Positions 8,533 through 16,626 of a stretch of 32,954 nucleotides of DNA are shown here, one piece after another (position 1 is the first letter of the stretch; each line of letters opens with the position of its first letter). The notes beneath the pieces were generated by a model, which saw only the letters and a list, made by a program, of their open reading frames with translations, was not told the origin of the DNA and did no database searches. Source of the stretch: Acidobacteriota bacterium (GTDB taxonomy: Bacteria > Acidobacteriota > Terriglobia > Bryobacterales > Bryobacteraceae); contig VFZQ01000003.1 of assembly GCA_016871135.1 (NCBI GenBank), positions 1-32,954 on the forward strand. The letters are read 5' to 3'. The translations under genes and the position numbers were made by a program.

Positions 8533-8773
8533 GACAACGACCTCCTAGAGTTGTGAATTGCATCGGCCGCGGATATGTAACTCCCGATTGAGGGTTTTCG
8601 CCTCGGGCTGTCGATAGGCAAGAGCTATCGATTCCGCCGCCGTTAATGGGAAGTGTGAAAAAGCGGGGAATATCCCATCATGCCCGGCTTGAAAAAAAAC
8701 GTGATTGGGGAGTTTCGCTTGCTGTCCGCGTTTTGGGGGCGTCGATTTGATAGTATCGTCGTCACGGAGAGCC

Positions 8774-11371
8774 ATGCGACCGCTACTGCTCATGGCCCTG
8801 GCGCCGGCGTTGCTGGCGCAGGGCGAGTTATTCGAAAGCCGCATACGGCCTGTATTGGCCGCGCGCTGCCAGGGGTGTCACTCGGCGGCGAAAAAGACAA
8901 GCGGGCTGGCGGTTGATTCGAAGGCCGGCCTGGAGCGCGGCGGATCACGCGGGACGGCGGTGCGGCCGGGCGATGCGATGGGCAGTCTTCTTTATCGCGC
9001 CGTGAGTTACACCGATGCGATGTTGAAGATGCCGCCGGATGGAAAGCTGCCCGCCAACGTCATCGAGGACATTAAACGATGGATCGACAGCGGCGCGGAA
9101 GATCCGCGTGTGGAGACGGCGCCCGCGGTGCAGTCCTCGATCGACTGGGCGAAGGCGAAACAGTATTGGGCGTTTCAGCCGTTGCGACCGGGCGGCGGGA
9201 GTATCGATTCGCTGTTGCGCGAGCGATGGACGCGCTCGGGGTTAAAGCCTTCCGGGCCCGCCGATAAACGCACGCTGCTGCGGCGCGTGACGTTCGACTT
9301 GACTGGCTTGCCGCCGACCGCGGCGGAGATCGAGGCGTTCTTGGGCGACAGCAGCGCGAACGCTTATACAAAGGTTGTGGAGCGGCTATTGGCGTCGCCG
9401 CACTACGGCGAACGTTCGGCGCGATTGTGGCTGGATCTCGTCCGCTTCGCGGAAACAAACGGCCACGAATTCGATTTTTATAAGTACGAGGCGTGGCGTT
9501 ATCGAGACTACGTGATTCGTGCGTTCAATGAAGATCTGCCGTACAACACGTTCGTGCGCGAGCATGTAGGCGCCAATGCGCCATCGCGGCCGTCGCGCGA
9601 TGGTTCTTATGTTGAGTCGGCGATTGCGAGCGGGTTCTATGGGCTGGGCGAGGAACGGAACGGCGCGACGGACTTGGAGGAAGTTCGGACCGAGATGCGG
9701 GACTCGAAGATCGATGTGTTCGGGAAGGCGTTTCTCGGACTCACGGTGGCCTGCGCACGCTGTCACGATCACAAGTTCGATCCGATTCCGACGACGGACT
9801 ATTATGCGCTCGGGGGCGTGTTCGATAGCACGCGCACGTCGCTGGGGTCGATCGCCTCGGCGCCGGTGACAAAGGCGATTGAAGATTCGCTGCGCGCGAT
9901 CGAAAGGCCGATGCCGGCGGCGCCCGCGACATCGTTGCGTAAAGGTGACGAACGATTCGACATGTCGCTGTTCTACCGCACGGGCGCGGGATTCGCCGAG
10001 ACGCGCAACGGCTGGTTGGATTCGTCGCGCGGGGCGTCGAACGCGCTGACGGGCATCATGGTTTCGCGCAGTTTCGTACCGAAGAAGAAGTACATCCACG
10101 TGCGCGTGGCGGGGACGAAGTTCGCGCCGGTGCGCGAGGAGCCATCGTTGCTGGCGGTGACGATCTTCGCGCCTGGCCGGTATCCGAAGGGAGTGGCGGG
10201 GGCGGGTGATAGAACGCTGCGGTGGCGCACGATTACGCTCCATGAAGAGATCAATCAGGTCTGCCATCTGGAGATTGCCGATCGCCAGCGCGACGGCCAT
10301 ATCGTCGTCGGCGACATTATCTTCTCCGACGACAAGACCCCGCCGCCCGATGTTGCCGAATCGCTGCCCGAACTCGCCGGCGCGAACGCGACCCTCCCCG
10401 TAGAGGCCTTCGGGCGCGTGACGTACGAAGACGTTCCGCACAACATGCGTGTGCACGAACGCGGCAATCATCTGAACCTCGGCGAGGAAGTCCCGCGCGG
10501 ATTCCTGCGCGTGCTGAGCGCCAAGGGCCGCTTCGACGCCGATAGCGGGCGCGATGGCCTGGCGGCGTCGCTCACCGAATCGCCACTGCTTGCGCGCGTG
10601 ATGGTGAACCGGTTGTGGAAGCAGCATTTCGGCGAAGGCATCGTGCGGACGGTCGATAACTTCGGACAGATGGGCGAACGCCCAACGCATCCCGAGCTGT
10701 TGGATTATTTGGCGAACAAGTTCGTCGACGGCGGATGGTCGCTCAAGGCGATGCATCGCGAGATGGTGCTAAGCGATGCGTATCGGCGCGATAGCGCGGC
10801 GTCGCCCGAAGCGGCGGCAAAAGACCCGCAGAACCGGCTATTGACGCATATGCCCGTGCGCCGCCTGGAAGCCGAAGCGGTGCGCGATTCGATTCTGGCG
10901 GTGACAGGCTCGCTCGACCGCAAAACGCACGGCCCAAGCGTGAAGGTGCACATCAGCGAGTTCCAGGACGGGCGCGGCAAACCTGTTTCCGGCGCGTTGG
11001 ATGGGGAAGGGCGGCGCAGCGTGTATCTCGAAGTGCGGCGGAATTTCATCACACCGCTGCTGTTGGCCTTCGACTATCCGTTGCCGACATCGACAGCGGG
11101 CCGGCGTTTGGTATCGACCGTGCCGGCGCAGGCTCTCACCATGATGAACAACCAGTTCGTGGCGGAGCAGGCGGCGAAGTGGGCGGCGCGCGTTTCGACG
11201 GCTTTCCACACGCCGCGCGCGCAGTTGGACGTGATGTTCGAGGAGGCATTCGCGCGGCCGCCGACAGCGCAAGAGCGCGATCGCGCGGCAACGTTTTTCG
11301 CCAGCGGCGGAACGTTACAAGAGTTCGCGCATGTGTTGCTGAATACGAAAGAGTTTTTGTTTGTGAGGTGA
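8774..11371 (+). CDS. Exported PSCyt1-DUF1549-DUF1553 protein with c-type heme motif
   Basis: An 865-residue protein. The ATG at 8774 is chosen because it begins a signal peptide (MRPLLLMALAPALLAQ) and has GGAGA just upstream. A CxxCH heme-binding motif (Cys32, Cys35, His36) opens the PSCyt1-type cytochrome domain. DUF1549 follows from about residue 143 to 345, with the TFDLTGLPPT motif and a second CARCHDHKFDPI motif at residues 327-338. A middle domain leads to DUF1553 from about residue 600 (ARVMVNRLWKQHFGEGIV). This architecture is typical of Planctomycetota and Acidobacteriota and is nearly always followed by a DUF1501 gene, as here. The biochemical role is not established; a link to periplasmic redox chemistry or polysaccharide breakdown is only inferred. 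Confidence 0.93.
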   Translation: MRPLLLMALAPALLAQGELFESRIRPVLAARCQGCHSAAKKTSGLAVDSKAGLERGGSRGTAVRPGDAMGSLLYRAVSYTDAMLKMPPDGKLPANVIEDIKRWIDSGAEDPRVETAPAVQSSIDWAKAKQYWAFQPLRPGGGSIDSLLRERWTRSGLKPSGPADKRTLLRRVTFDLTGLPPTAAEIEAFLGDSSANAYTKVVERLLASPHYGERSARLWLDLVRFAETNGHEFDFYKYEAWRYRDYVIRAFNEDLPYNTFVREHVGANAPSRPSRDGSYVESAIASGFYGLGEERNGATDLEEVRTEMRDSKIDVFGKAFLGLTVACARCHDHKFDPIPTTDYYALGGVFDSTRTSLGSIASAPVTKAIEDSLRAIERPMPAAPATSLRKGDERFDMSLFYRTGAGFAETRNGWLDSSRGASNALTGIMVSRSFVPKKKYIHVRVAGTKFAPVREEPSLLAVTIFAPGRYPKGVAGAGDRTLRWRTITLHEEINQVCHLEIADRQRDGHIVVGDIIFSDDKTPPPDVAESLPELAGANATLPVEAFGRVTYEDVPHNMRVHERGNHLNLGEEVPRGFLRVLSAKGRFDADSGRDGLAASLTESPLLARVMVNRLWKQHFGEGIVRTVDNFGQMGERPTHPELLDYLANKFVDGGWSLKAMHREMVLSDAYRRDSAASPEAAAKDPQNRLLTHMPVRRLEAEAVRDSILAVTGSLDRKTHGPSVKVHISEFQDGRGKPVSGALDGEGRRSVYLEVRRNFITPLLLAFDYPLPTSTAGRRLVSTVPAQALTMMNNQFVAEQAAKWAARVSTAFHTPRAQLDVMFEEAFARPPTAQERDRAATFFASGGTLQEFAHVLLNTKEFLFVR

Positions 11372-11376
11372 TCGGG

Positions 11377-12753
11377 ATGTCGACGCGGCGAGACTTTTTT
11401 CAAATTGCGTTGGCGGCGCTGCACGCCGAGTACGCGCCGGCGCAGACGCGCGTGACCGATCCGTTGGCGCCGCGCGCATCGCATTTCGCGGGCCGGGCGA
11501 AGTCGGTGATCCTGCTGTACATGGATGGCGGCGTGTCGCACGTGGATAGCTTCGATCCGAAGCCGCGATTGCAAGCGGAAGCCGGTCAGCCGTTGCCGCT
11601 AGAAAGGCCGAAGCATGTCCGCGCCGTGAGTACGTCGATCTATCCGTCGCCCTTTGCATTCCAGCGTTACGGGCAGAGCGGGGCGGCGGTGTCGAGCCTG
11701 TTTCCAGAGACCGCGAAGTGCGCCGACGATCTCTGCATCATTCGTTCGATGGTGGCCGATCACTCCGAACACACGGCCGCGAATTACTTCATGCACAGCG
11801 GGTCGGGTTTGCAGGGCCGGCCGAGCATGGGCGCGTGGGTGACCTTCGGGTTGGGCAGTGTATCGCGGAATCTGCCAGGGTACGTCGTGCTCGACAACGG
11901 GATGATTCCGCCGGGCGGCCTCGACATTTTCGGCAGCGGTTTCCTGCCCGCGAGTTATCAGGCGTCGTTGTTTCGGCGCGGCGCGCAGCCGTTGGCCGAT
12001 CTTGCTCCGCGTGAAGCTCCGGCGCGACAAAAGGCGAAGCTCGATCTGTTGCGCGAATTCGATGGAGACGCGCTGACCCGTTATGGCGGCGCCGGCGAGA
12101 TGCAAGCGGCGATCTCCAATTACGATCTGGCGTTTCGGATGCAGGCGGCGGTGCCGGAGTTGACCGACATCTCGGGCGAGAGCGAAGCGACGCGCAAGTT
12201 GTACGGCCTTGATGAAGCCGAAACGGAAGAGTACGGGCGGTCGTGCCTGATGGCGCGGAGGTTGGTTGAGCGCGGCGTGCGGTTCGTCGAGTTGTTGTCG
12301 CCGAAGCAGGATGGCGAGGACCGGTGGGATCAACACGCGCACCTGAAGCGCGGGCATACGCGGAATGCGAAGGCGGCCGATAAGCCTATCGCGGCGTTGC
12401 TTACGGATTTGAAGGCGCGCGGGTTGTTGAAGGATACGCTGGTGGTGTGGACGGGCGAGTTCGGGCGTTCGCCGACCGTGCAGGGTTCGGGTGAGGCGGT
12501 GGGGCGCGATCATCATCCGTACGGGTTTTCGATGTGGATGGCGGGCGCGGGCGTGAAGGCGGGATTGACGTTTGGCGCGACCGATGAGTATGGGTATTAC
12601 GCGATCGAAAATCGCGTGCATGTGCATGACTTACATGCGACGATTTTGCATTTGTTGGGGATTGAGCATACGCGGCTGACGTATCCGTTTAGCGGGCGAG
12701 AGATGCGGCTGACGGACGTGCATGGGAGGGTTGTGCGGGAGGTGTTGGGGTAG
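11377..12753 (+). CDS. Tat-exported DUF1501 protein
   Basis: A 458-residue protein starting at the ATG at 11377, six bases after the stop of the DUF1549/DUF1553 gene. The N-terminus, MSTRRDFFQIALAAL, carries a twin-arginine motif (RRDFF), so it is probably exported folded. The body matches DUF1501, a family with an alkaline-phosphatase/sulfatase-like fold, with SVILLYMDGGVSHVDSFDPK near residue 45 and VVWTGEFGRSPTVQG toward the end. It is the standard partner of the preceding gene in Planctomycetota and Acidobacteriota. Spacing and conserved order indicate one operon. Substrate and reaction are unknown. Confidence 0.93.
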   Translation: MSTRRDFFQIALAALHAEYAPAQTRVTDPLAPRASHFAGRAKSVILLYMDGGVSHVDSFDPKPRLQAEAGQPLPLERPKHVRAVSTSIYPSPFAFQRYGQSGAAVSSLFPETAKCADDLCIIRSMVADHSEHTAANYFMHSGSGLQGRPSMGAWVTFGLGSVSRNLPGYVVLDNGMIPPGGLDIFGSGFLPASYQASLFRRGAQPLADLAPREAPARQKAKLDLLREFDGDALTRYGGAGEMQAAISNYDLAFRMQAAVPELTDISGESEATRKLYGLDEAETEEYGRSCLMARRLVERGVRFVELLSPKQDGEDRWDQHAHLKRGHTRNAKAADKPIAALLTDLKARGLLKDTLVVWTGEFGRSPTVQGSGEAVGRDHHPYGFSMWMAGAGVKAGLTFGATDEYGYYAIENRVHVHDLHATILHLLGIEHTRLTYPFSGREMRLTDVHGRVVREVLG

Positions 12754-12791
12754 GCTTGCGGTGACTGTTCTAACAGGCGACAAAGCGAAGG

Positions 12792-13472
12792 CTATTCCCA
12801 GGGGCGATCCTTTAGAAACGCGATGTGCGTGGGAAGTGGTTTATCCGTCTTGAAGTGTTTCCGATAGGCCGCCACCCAATCAGTGGCGATATCGCGCTGG
12901 GCATCGGTGAGTCTCAATTTTCCGGAGCACACGAGGCCGCGCAGATGATCTTCTAGTGCGTCCTTGACGTTGGCTGTCCAGTATCCGCCGCGATAGGGTT
13001 GTGGCCACAGGTTGCGGATGTCGTCGGCGCCGCCGAGCGCTGGGCTGATTAGGTAATCGACCTCGTAGGCGCGCGGCGCGGGGCGGTCGATTCGATACTG
13101 CGCGAAGACTCGCCGGGCGAGCGATTCGGGAATTTCGGTTTCGCGTTCAACAACGCAAACCTGCTCGGCGGTCAGTGCGCTGGCGGCGCCGGGAGTCAGG
13201 CGTGCGTCGGGCAGATAAGCCGCGTGGACCGGCCGTTGCGGAACGAACAACAATCCGGCGACGGCGAGGACCGAAGCCGCGGCCGCCACGGCGTAGGGCC
13301 AACGGCGCCGGCGCACCGAATCCGAATACGCCGCGCTGGCATCGGCGAGCGCCTTTCGCCGCGCCGTGCAGACATCGCATTCGCCGAGATGAGCGCCCAC
13401 GTCCAAGGCGGTCTGCGCGTCCAACTCGCCGTCGATAAACATCACAAGAATGTCGTCATCAGGATGCTGCAT
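12792..13472 (-). CDS. Anti-sigma factor with zinc-finger head and HNH-like C-terminal domain
   Basis: A 226-residue protein whose start overlaps the ECF sigma gene by 14 bases. Residues 1-40 are an anti-sigma zinc-binding domain with His28-x3-Cys32-x2-Cys35. A transmembrane helix spans about residues 60-78. The outer part resembles the HNH-type domain of exported proteins that read YExDHLIPLELGG...NLWPEP...KDxLE...VCxGxxxLxxAQxxIAxDW. Here it is EVDYLISPALGG, NLWPQPY, VKDALEDHL, LVCSGK and AQRDIATDW. The usual metal-binding His is Tyr140, while Asp139 and Asn154 remain, so it may be an inactive sensor fold. By position and family it should hold the neighbouring sigma factor at the membrane. 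The match to the HNH family is from memory. Confidence 0.82.
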   Translation of the reverse strand: MQHPDDDILVMFIDGELDAQTALDVGAHLGECDVCTARRKALADASAAYSDSVRRRRWPYAVAAAASVLAVAGLLFVPQRPVHAAYLPDARLTPGAASALTAEQVCVVERETEIPESLARRVFAQYRIDRPAPRAYEVDYLISPALGGADDIRNLWPQPYRGGYWTANVKDALEDHLRGLVCSGKLRLTDAQRDIATDWVAAYRKHFKTDKPLPTHIAFLKDRPWE

Positions 13473-13941
13473 GGCGGCTCAACTTGTCGAGAGATCGAGC
13501 GATCGACGCGGCGACCGAACCGAGCGAGATATCGAGGCGCTCGGCGATTTCGCGGTACCGAAGTCCCTGAGCCCGAAGCGCCAGACAGCAGCGATCCCGC
13601 TCGGGCAGAGCGTCGATGACCGCGCGAATTCGTTTCCGCCGCGCCTTCGCCGCGACGATTTGTTCCGGATTCGGCGCCTGGCAAATCGATGACACCTCCG
13701 GAAGCGAGCGTTGCAGCCGCGTCCGCTGGCGCAGCCCCAGATTGTGGCCGACACGAAATACCCAGCCCGCCAGATTGTCGCGCGGCTTGCCGGCCCGTAG
13801 ATGGTCGCCGAGCGCGAGAAAAACGTCCTGTCCCACGTCTTCGGCTTCGGCGGCTGGCAGGCCGAGCTTTGCCAAATAACGCAGCAGCGGCGCGCGCAAC
13901 TCCGCGTACAACTCGGTCCATGTGAGGACGCTCTCGGCCAT
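13459..13941 (-). CDS. ECF-type RNA polymerase sigma factor
   Basis: A 160-residue protein from the ATG at 13941. Region 2 lies at residues about 15-75 (LLRYLAKLGLPAAEAEDVGQ, then DVFLAL) and region 4 at about 105-155 (LPERDRCCLALRAQGLRYRE, then IAERLDISLGSVAASIARSL). Length and domains fit an extracytoplasmic-function sigma factor. The next gene on the strand, overlapping by 14 bases, is its probable anti-sigma factor. Divergently, 48 bases from its start codon, lies a TonB-dependent receptor that it may control. An identical 11-base element precedes both start codons, suggesting shared regulation. Confidence 0.93.
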   Translation of the reverse strand: MAESVLTWTELYAELRAPLLRYLAKLGLPAAEAEDVGQDVFLALGDHLRAGKPRDNLAGWVFRVGHNLGLRQRTRLQRSLPEVSSICQAPNPEQIVAAKARRKRIRAVIDALPERDRCCLALRAQGLRYREIAERLDISLGSVAASIARSLDKLSRHAAS

Positions 13942-13949
13942 CAATCCAT

Positions 13950-13981
13950 TATTCCTGAACAACGGACGCCGTTCAGGAATA
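13950..13981. repeat. Inverted repeat between the divergent sigma and TonB-receptor starts
   Basis: Two perfect 11-base arms (TATTCCTGAAC and GTTCAGGAATA) flank a 10-base spacer and fill most of the 48-base gap between the two start codons. Read toward each gene, the arm is GTTCAGGAATA, and its AGGA lies about 10 bases before each ATG. The arms could be twin ribosome sites, an operator, or part of twin promoters ending in AATAAT or AATATT six bases before each start. Confidence 0.8.
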
Positions 13982-13989
13982 TTCGTCTT

Positions 13990-16626
13990 ATGGGATTGTT
14001 GTTGGCGGTGGCGCTCAGCGTGTTTGTGCAAGATCCATCGGGCGCAGGAATGAAGGCAAAAGGTGTGTTGGAGCCGGCGGGCGGCGGCGCGGTCACTCGG
14101 TTTGAAACGGCGGCCGACGGCGGTTTCGACGCCGGAGATATCAAGGCCGGCCGATACCGGTTGACCGTGTCGGCGGACGGTTTTACCGCGCCGGCGGTTG
14201 TGTTCGACATCGAAGAGGGCAAGCCGGCGCGGCAGGTCGTTAAGATGTTGGTCGGAACGGCCTCATACTCGGTCAACGTGGTCGCGGCGACGCCTCTGGG
14301 AGGATTGGATCGCGCCGTAGAGGAGATTCCTTCCCCAGTGCAAGGGGCAACCCATCGGGAAATCGGCTCCAGCGGCGCGCTGGATCTATCGGACTTCCTC
14401 AACCGGCGCATGAATGGTGTGTTCGTCAATGAGATTCAAGGCAACCCGTTTCAGGCCGACGTGAACTATCGCGGCTACACAGCGTCGCCCCTGGTAGGAA
14501 CACCGCAAGGCATTTCGGTCTTCCTGGATGGCGTCCGGCAAAACCAGCCGTTCGGCGACATCGTGAGTTGGGATCTGATTCCGCGGACTGCGATCGCCGA
14601 GACTGCTCTGATTGCCGGCTCCGATCCGGTATTCGGCTTGAACACGCTGGGCGGCGCGCTATCGATGCGCAGCAAGGACGGAACCGCGTTTCCGGGAACG
14701 GCGCTGCAGTTGGGTGGCGGGAGTTTCGGCCGCAAGACAGCCGATTTCGAACACGGCGGATCACGGCGGTCGATCGATTGGTTCCTGGCGAGCGGCATGT
14801 TCTTCGAAGAGGGCTGGCGGGACTATTCGCCGACCAACGTGCGCCAGTTTTTCGGGCGCCTCGGCTGGAGGCGCGATCGCACCTCGATCGGGCTCTCGAT
14901 CGGCTACGCAAACAACGCGCTGATCGGCAACGCGCTGCAGGAGCAGACTCTGCTTGCGCGCCGGTACGCGAGCGTCTACACGATTCCCGACATCACCGCC
15001 AACAAGGCACCGTGGCTCAACCTGCAACTACGCCACACCTTTTCGCCCCACGTCGCGTTGTCCGGAAACGCCTACTTCCGCTACGTGCGTTCCCGATTGT
15101 TCAACGGCGACTTGAATGACGACTCGCTCGATCAATCCCTCTACCAACCCAACGCCGCCGAGCGGGCTGCGCTAACCGCGGCCGGTTTCACGGGTTTTCC
15201 GGCGAGCGGTGAATCGGCGGCCAACACGCCGTTCCCGCGCTGGCGCTGTATCGCCAACGCCGTGCGTCGCGACGAACCCGGCGAAAAATGCAACGGCCTA
15301 CTGACCCGCAGCGCCTCGCAGCAGCGCAACTTTGGCGGGTCGGCGCAGGTGTCGTGGTTTGCGCGCCGGCACACGTTGACAGCCGGACTGGGTTACGACG
15401 GCAACAGCACCGGATTTACACAAATCGGCGAACTTGGCTATTTGACTTCCAATCGCGGGATCGCCGGCGTCGGCGCGTTCGGCGACGGTGTCACCGGCGG
15501 CGATATCGATGGCGAACCGTTCGACACACGCGTGAATCTACGCGGCAGGATTCACACGGGCAGCTTCTATGCCACCGATTCGGTGTCGCTCGGAAAGTCG
15601 GCGCGGGCGACGCTTTCCGGCCGCTACAACCGTACCGTTATCGACAACCTCGACCGCATCCGCCCGCGCGCCGGCACAGGCTCATTGACCGGGCATCACT
15701 CCTTTGGCCGGTTCAATCCGTCGGCGGGCTTCACGTGGAAAGGCGTGTACTTCAACTACGCCGAGGGAAGCCGGACGCCGACGTCGATCGAGCTCGGCTG
15801 CGCCGATCCCGAAGCGCCGTGTAAGCTGCCGAATGCGATGGCCGGCGATCCACCGCTGAAACAGGTTGTGTCGCGCACGCTGGAAGCGGGCGTCCGTGGC
15901 GGCGGCGAAGGCCCGCTGCGCTGGAGCGCGGGCTGGTTCCGAGGCGCCAATCGCGACGATATTCTTTTCGTCGCCTCCGAGCAAACAGGCTTCGGGTACT
16001 TCAAGAACTTCGGCCGGACGCTGCGCCAGGGCGCCGAGTTTGACGCCAGCGCGCGCCTCGGCCGCGCGCTGCTCGGCGCAAGCTACACCTACCTCCGCGC
16101 AACGTTCGAGAGCGAGGAGGAAGTCAACGGCGAAGGCAACAGCACCAATGCAAAAGGACCCGGCTTCGAAGGTCTGATCCACATCGAGCCTGGCAACCGG
16201 ATCCCTCTCACCCCCTCCCACATCACGAAGGCCTACGCCGATATCACCGTCACTTCGAAGTTCACCGTCAGCCCGTCGGTGATCGGCATCGGCGGCGCCT
16301 TCGCGCGTGGGAACGAGAACAACCGGCATCGAGCCGATGGCCGTTATTATCTTGGTCCGGGCCGTTCGCCGGGCTACGGCGTCGCGAACCTTGCCGCGCG
16401 CTACGTATTCAGCAAAACGTTCGAGCTCTACCTCAACGTCAACAACCTGTTCGACCGCAAATACTACAGCGCCGCGCAGCTAGGGCCGGTTGGGTTCAAC
16501 GCCGACGGCAACTTCGTCGCGAGGCCGTTTCCCGCCGTCAACGGCGAGTACCCGCTGCGCAATTCAACATTCTTCGCCCCAGGCGCCCCGAGAGGCGCCT
16601 GGGCCGGACTCCGGGTTCGATTCTAA
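13990..16626 (+). CDS. TonB-dependent outer-membrane receptor
   Basis: An 878-residue protein. The ATG at 13990 begins a short signal peptide (MGLLLAVALSVFVQ). Residues about 20-95 form a carboxypeptidase-regulatory-like strand domain. A plug domain follows from about residue 115 to 235 (LDLSDFLNRRMNGVFVNEIQ, NYRGYTASPLVGTPQGISVF, and the LNTLGGALSM signature), then a large beta-barrel ending in the aromatic strand GAWAGLRVRF. The N-terminal extension plus plug plus barrel is the plan typical of acidobacterial TonB-dependent receptors. Substrate cannot be told from sequence. The adjacent sigma/anti-sigma pair suggests regulated expression. Its stop codon overlaps that of the convergent downstream gene. 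Confidence 0.93.
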   Translation: MGLLLAVALSVFVQDPSGAGMKAKGVLEPAGGGAVTRFETAADGGFDAGDIKAGRYRLTVSADGFTAPAVVFDIEEGKPARQVVKMLVGTASYSVNVVAATPLGGLDRAVEEIPSPVQGATHREIGSSGALDLSDFLNRRMNGVFVNEIQGNPFQADVNYRGYTASPLVGTPQGISVFLDGVRQNQPFGDIVSWDLIPRTAIAETALIAGSDPVFGLNTLGGALSMRSKDGTAFPGTALQLGGGSFGRKTADFEHGGSRRSIDWFLASGMFFEEGWRDYSPTNVRQFFGRLGWRRDRTSIGLSIGYANNALIGNALQEQTLLARRYASVYTIPDITANKAPWLNLQLRHTFSPHVALSGNAYFRYVRSRLFNGDLNDDSLDQSLYQPNAAERAALTAAGFTGFPASGESAANTPFPRWRCIANAVRRDEPGEKCNGLLTRSASQQRNFGGSAQVSWFARRHTLTAGLGYDGNSTGFTQIGELGYLTSNRGIAGVGAFGDGVTGGDIDGEPFDTRVNLRGRIHTGSFYATDSVSLGKSARATLSGRYNRTVIDNLDRIRPRAGTGSLTGHHSFGRFNPSAGFTWKGVYFNYAEGSRTPTSIELGCADPEAPCKLPNAMAGDPPLKQVVSRTLEAGVRGGGEGPLRWSAGWFRGANRDDILFVASEQTGFGYFKNFGRTLRQGAEFDASARLGRALLGASYTYLRATFESEEEVNGEGNSTNAKGPGFEGLIHIEPGNRIPLTPSHITKAYADITVTSKFTVSPSVIGIGGAFARGNENNRHRADGRYYLGPGRSPGYGVANLAARYVFSKTFELYLNVNNLFDRKYYSAAQLGPVGFNADGNFVARPFPAVNGEYPLRNSTFFAPGAPRGAWAGLRVRF
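16578..16603 (+). terminator. Strong GC hairpin at the 3' end of the TonB-receptor gene
   Basis: Ten-base perfect arms (CCCAGGCGCC and GGCGCCTGGG) with a six-base loop CCGAGA lie inside the last codons of the receptor gene, just before the overlapping convergent stop codons. No T-run follows on either strand, so a classical intrinsic terminator is uncertain. It may halt polymerases from both sides or stabilise mRNA ends. Confidence 0.45.

Noticed and set aside
8533..8773. Gene in the longest intergenic stretch
   Set aside because: Open frames here have no motif or ribosome site and overlap the signal-peptide start of the next gene. Only TAGTAT at 8751-8756, a possible -10 for the gene at 8774, stands out.
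9386..10756. Minus-strand open frame of about 450 codons
   Set aside because: Antisense to the DUF1549/DUF1553 gene; Arg- and His-rich translation without motif.
11599..12627. Minus-strand open frame of about 340 codons
   Set aside because: Antisense to the DUF1501 gene; composition typical of shadow frames.
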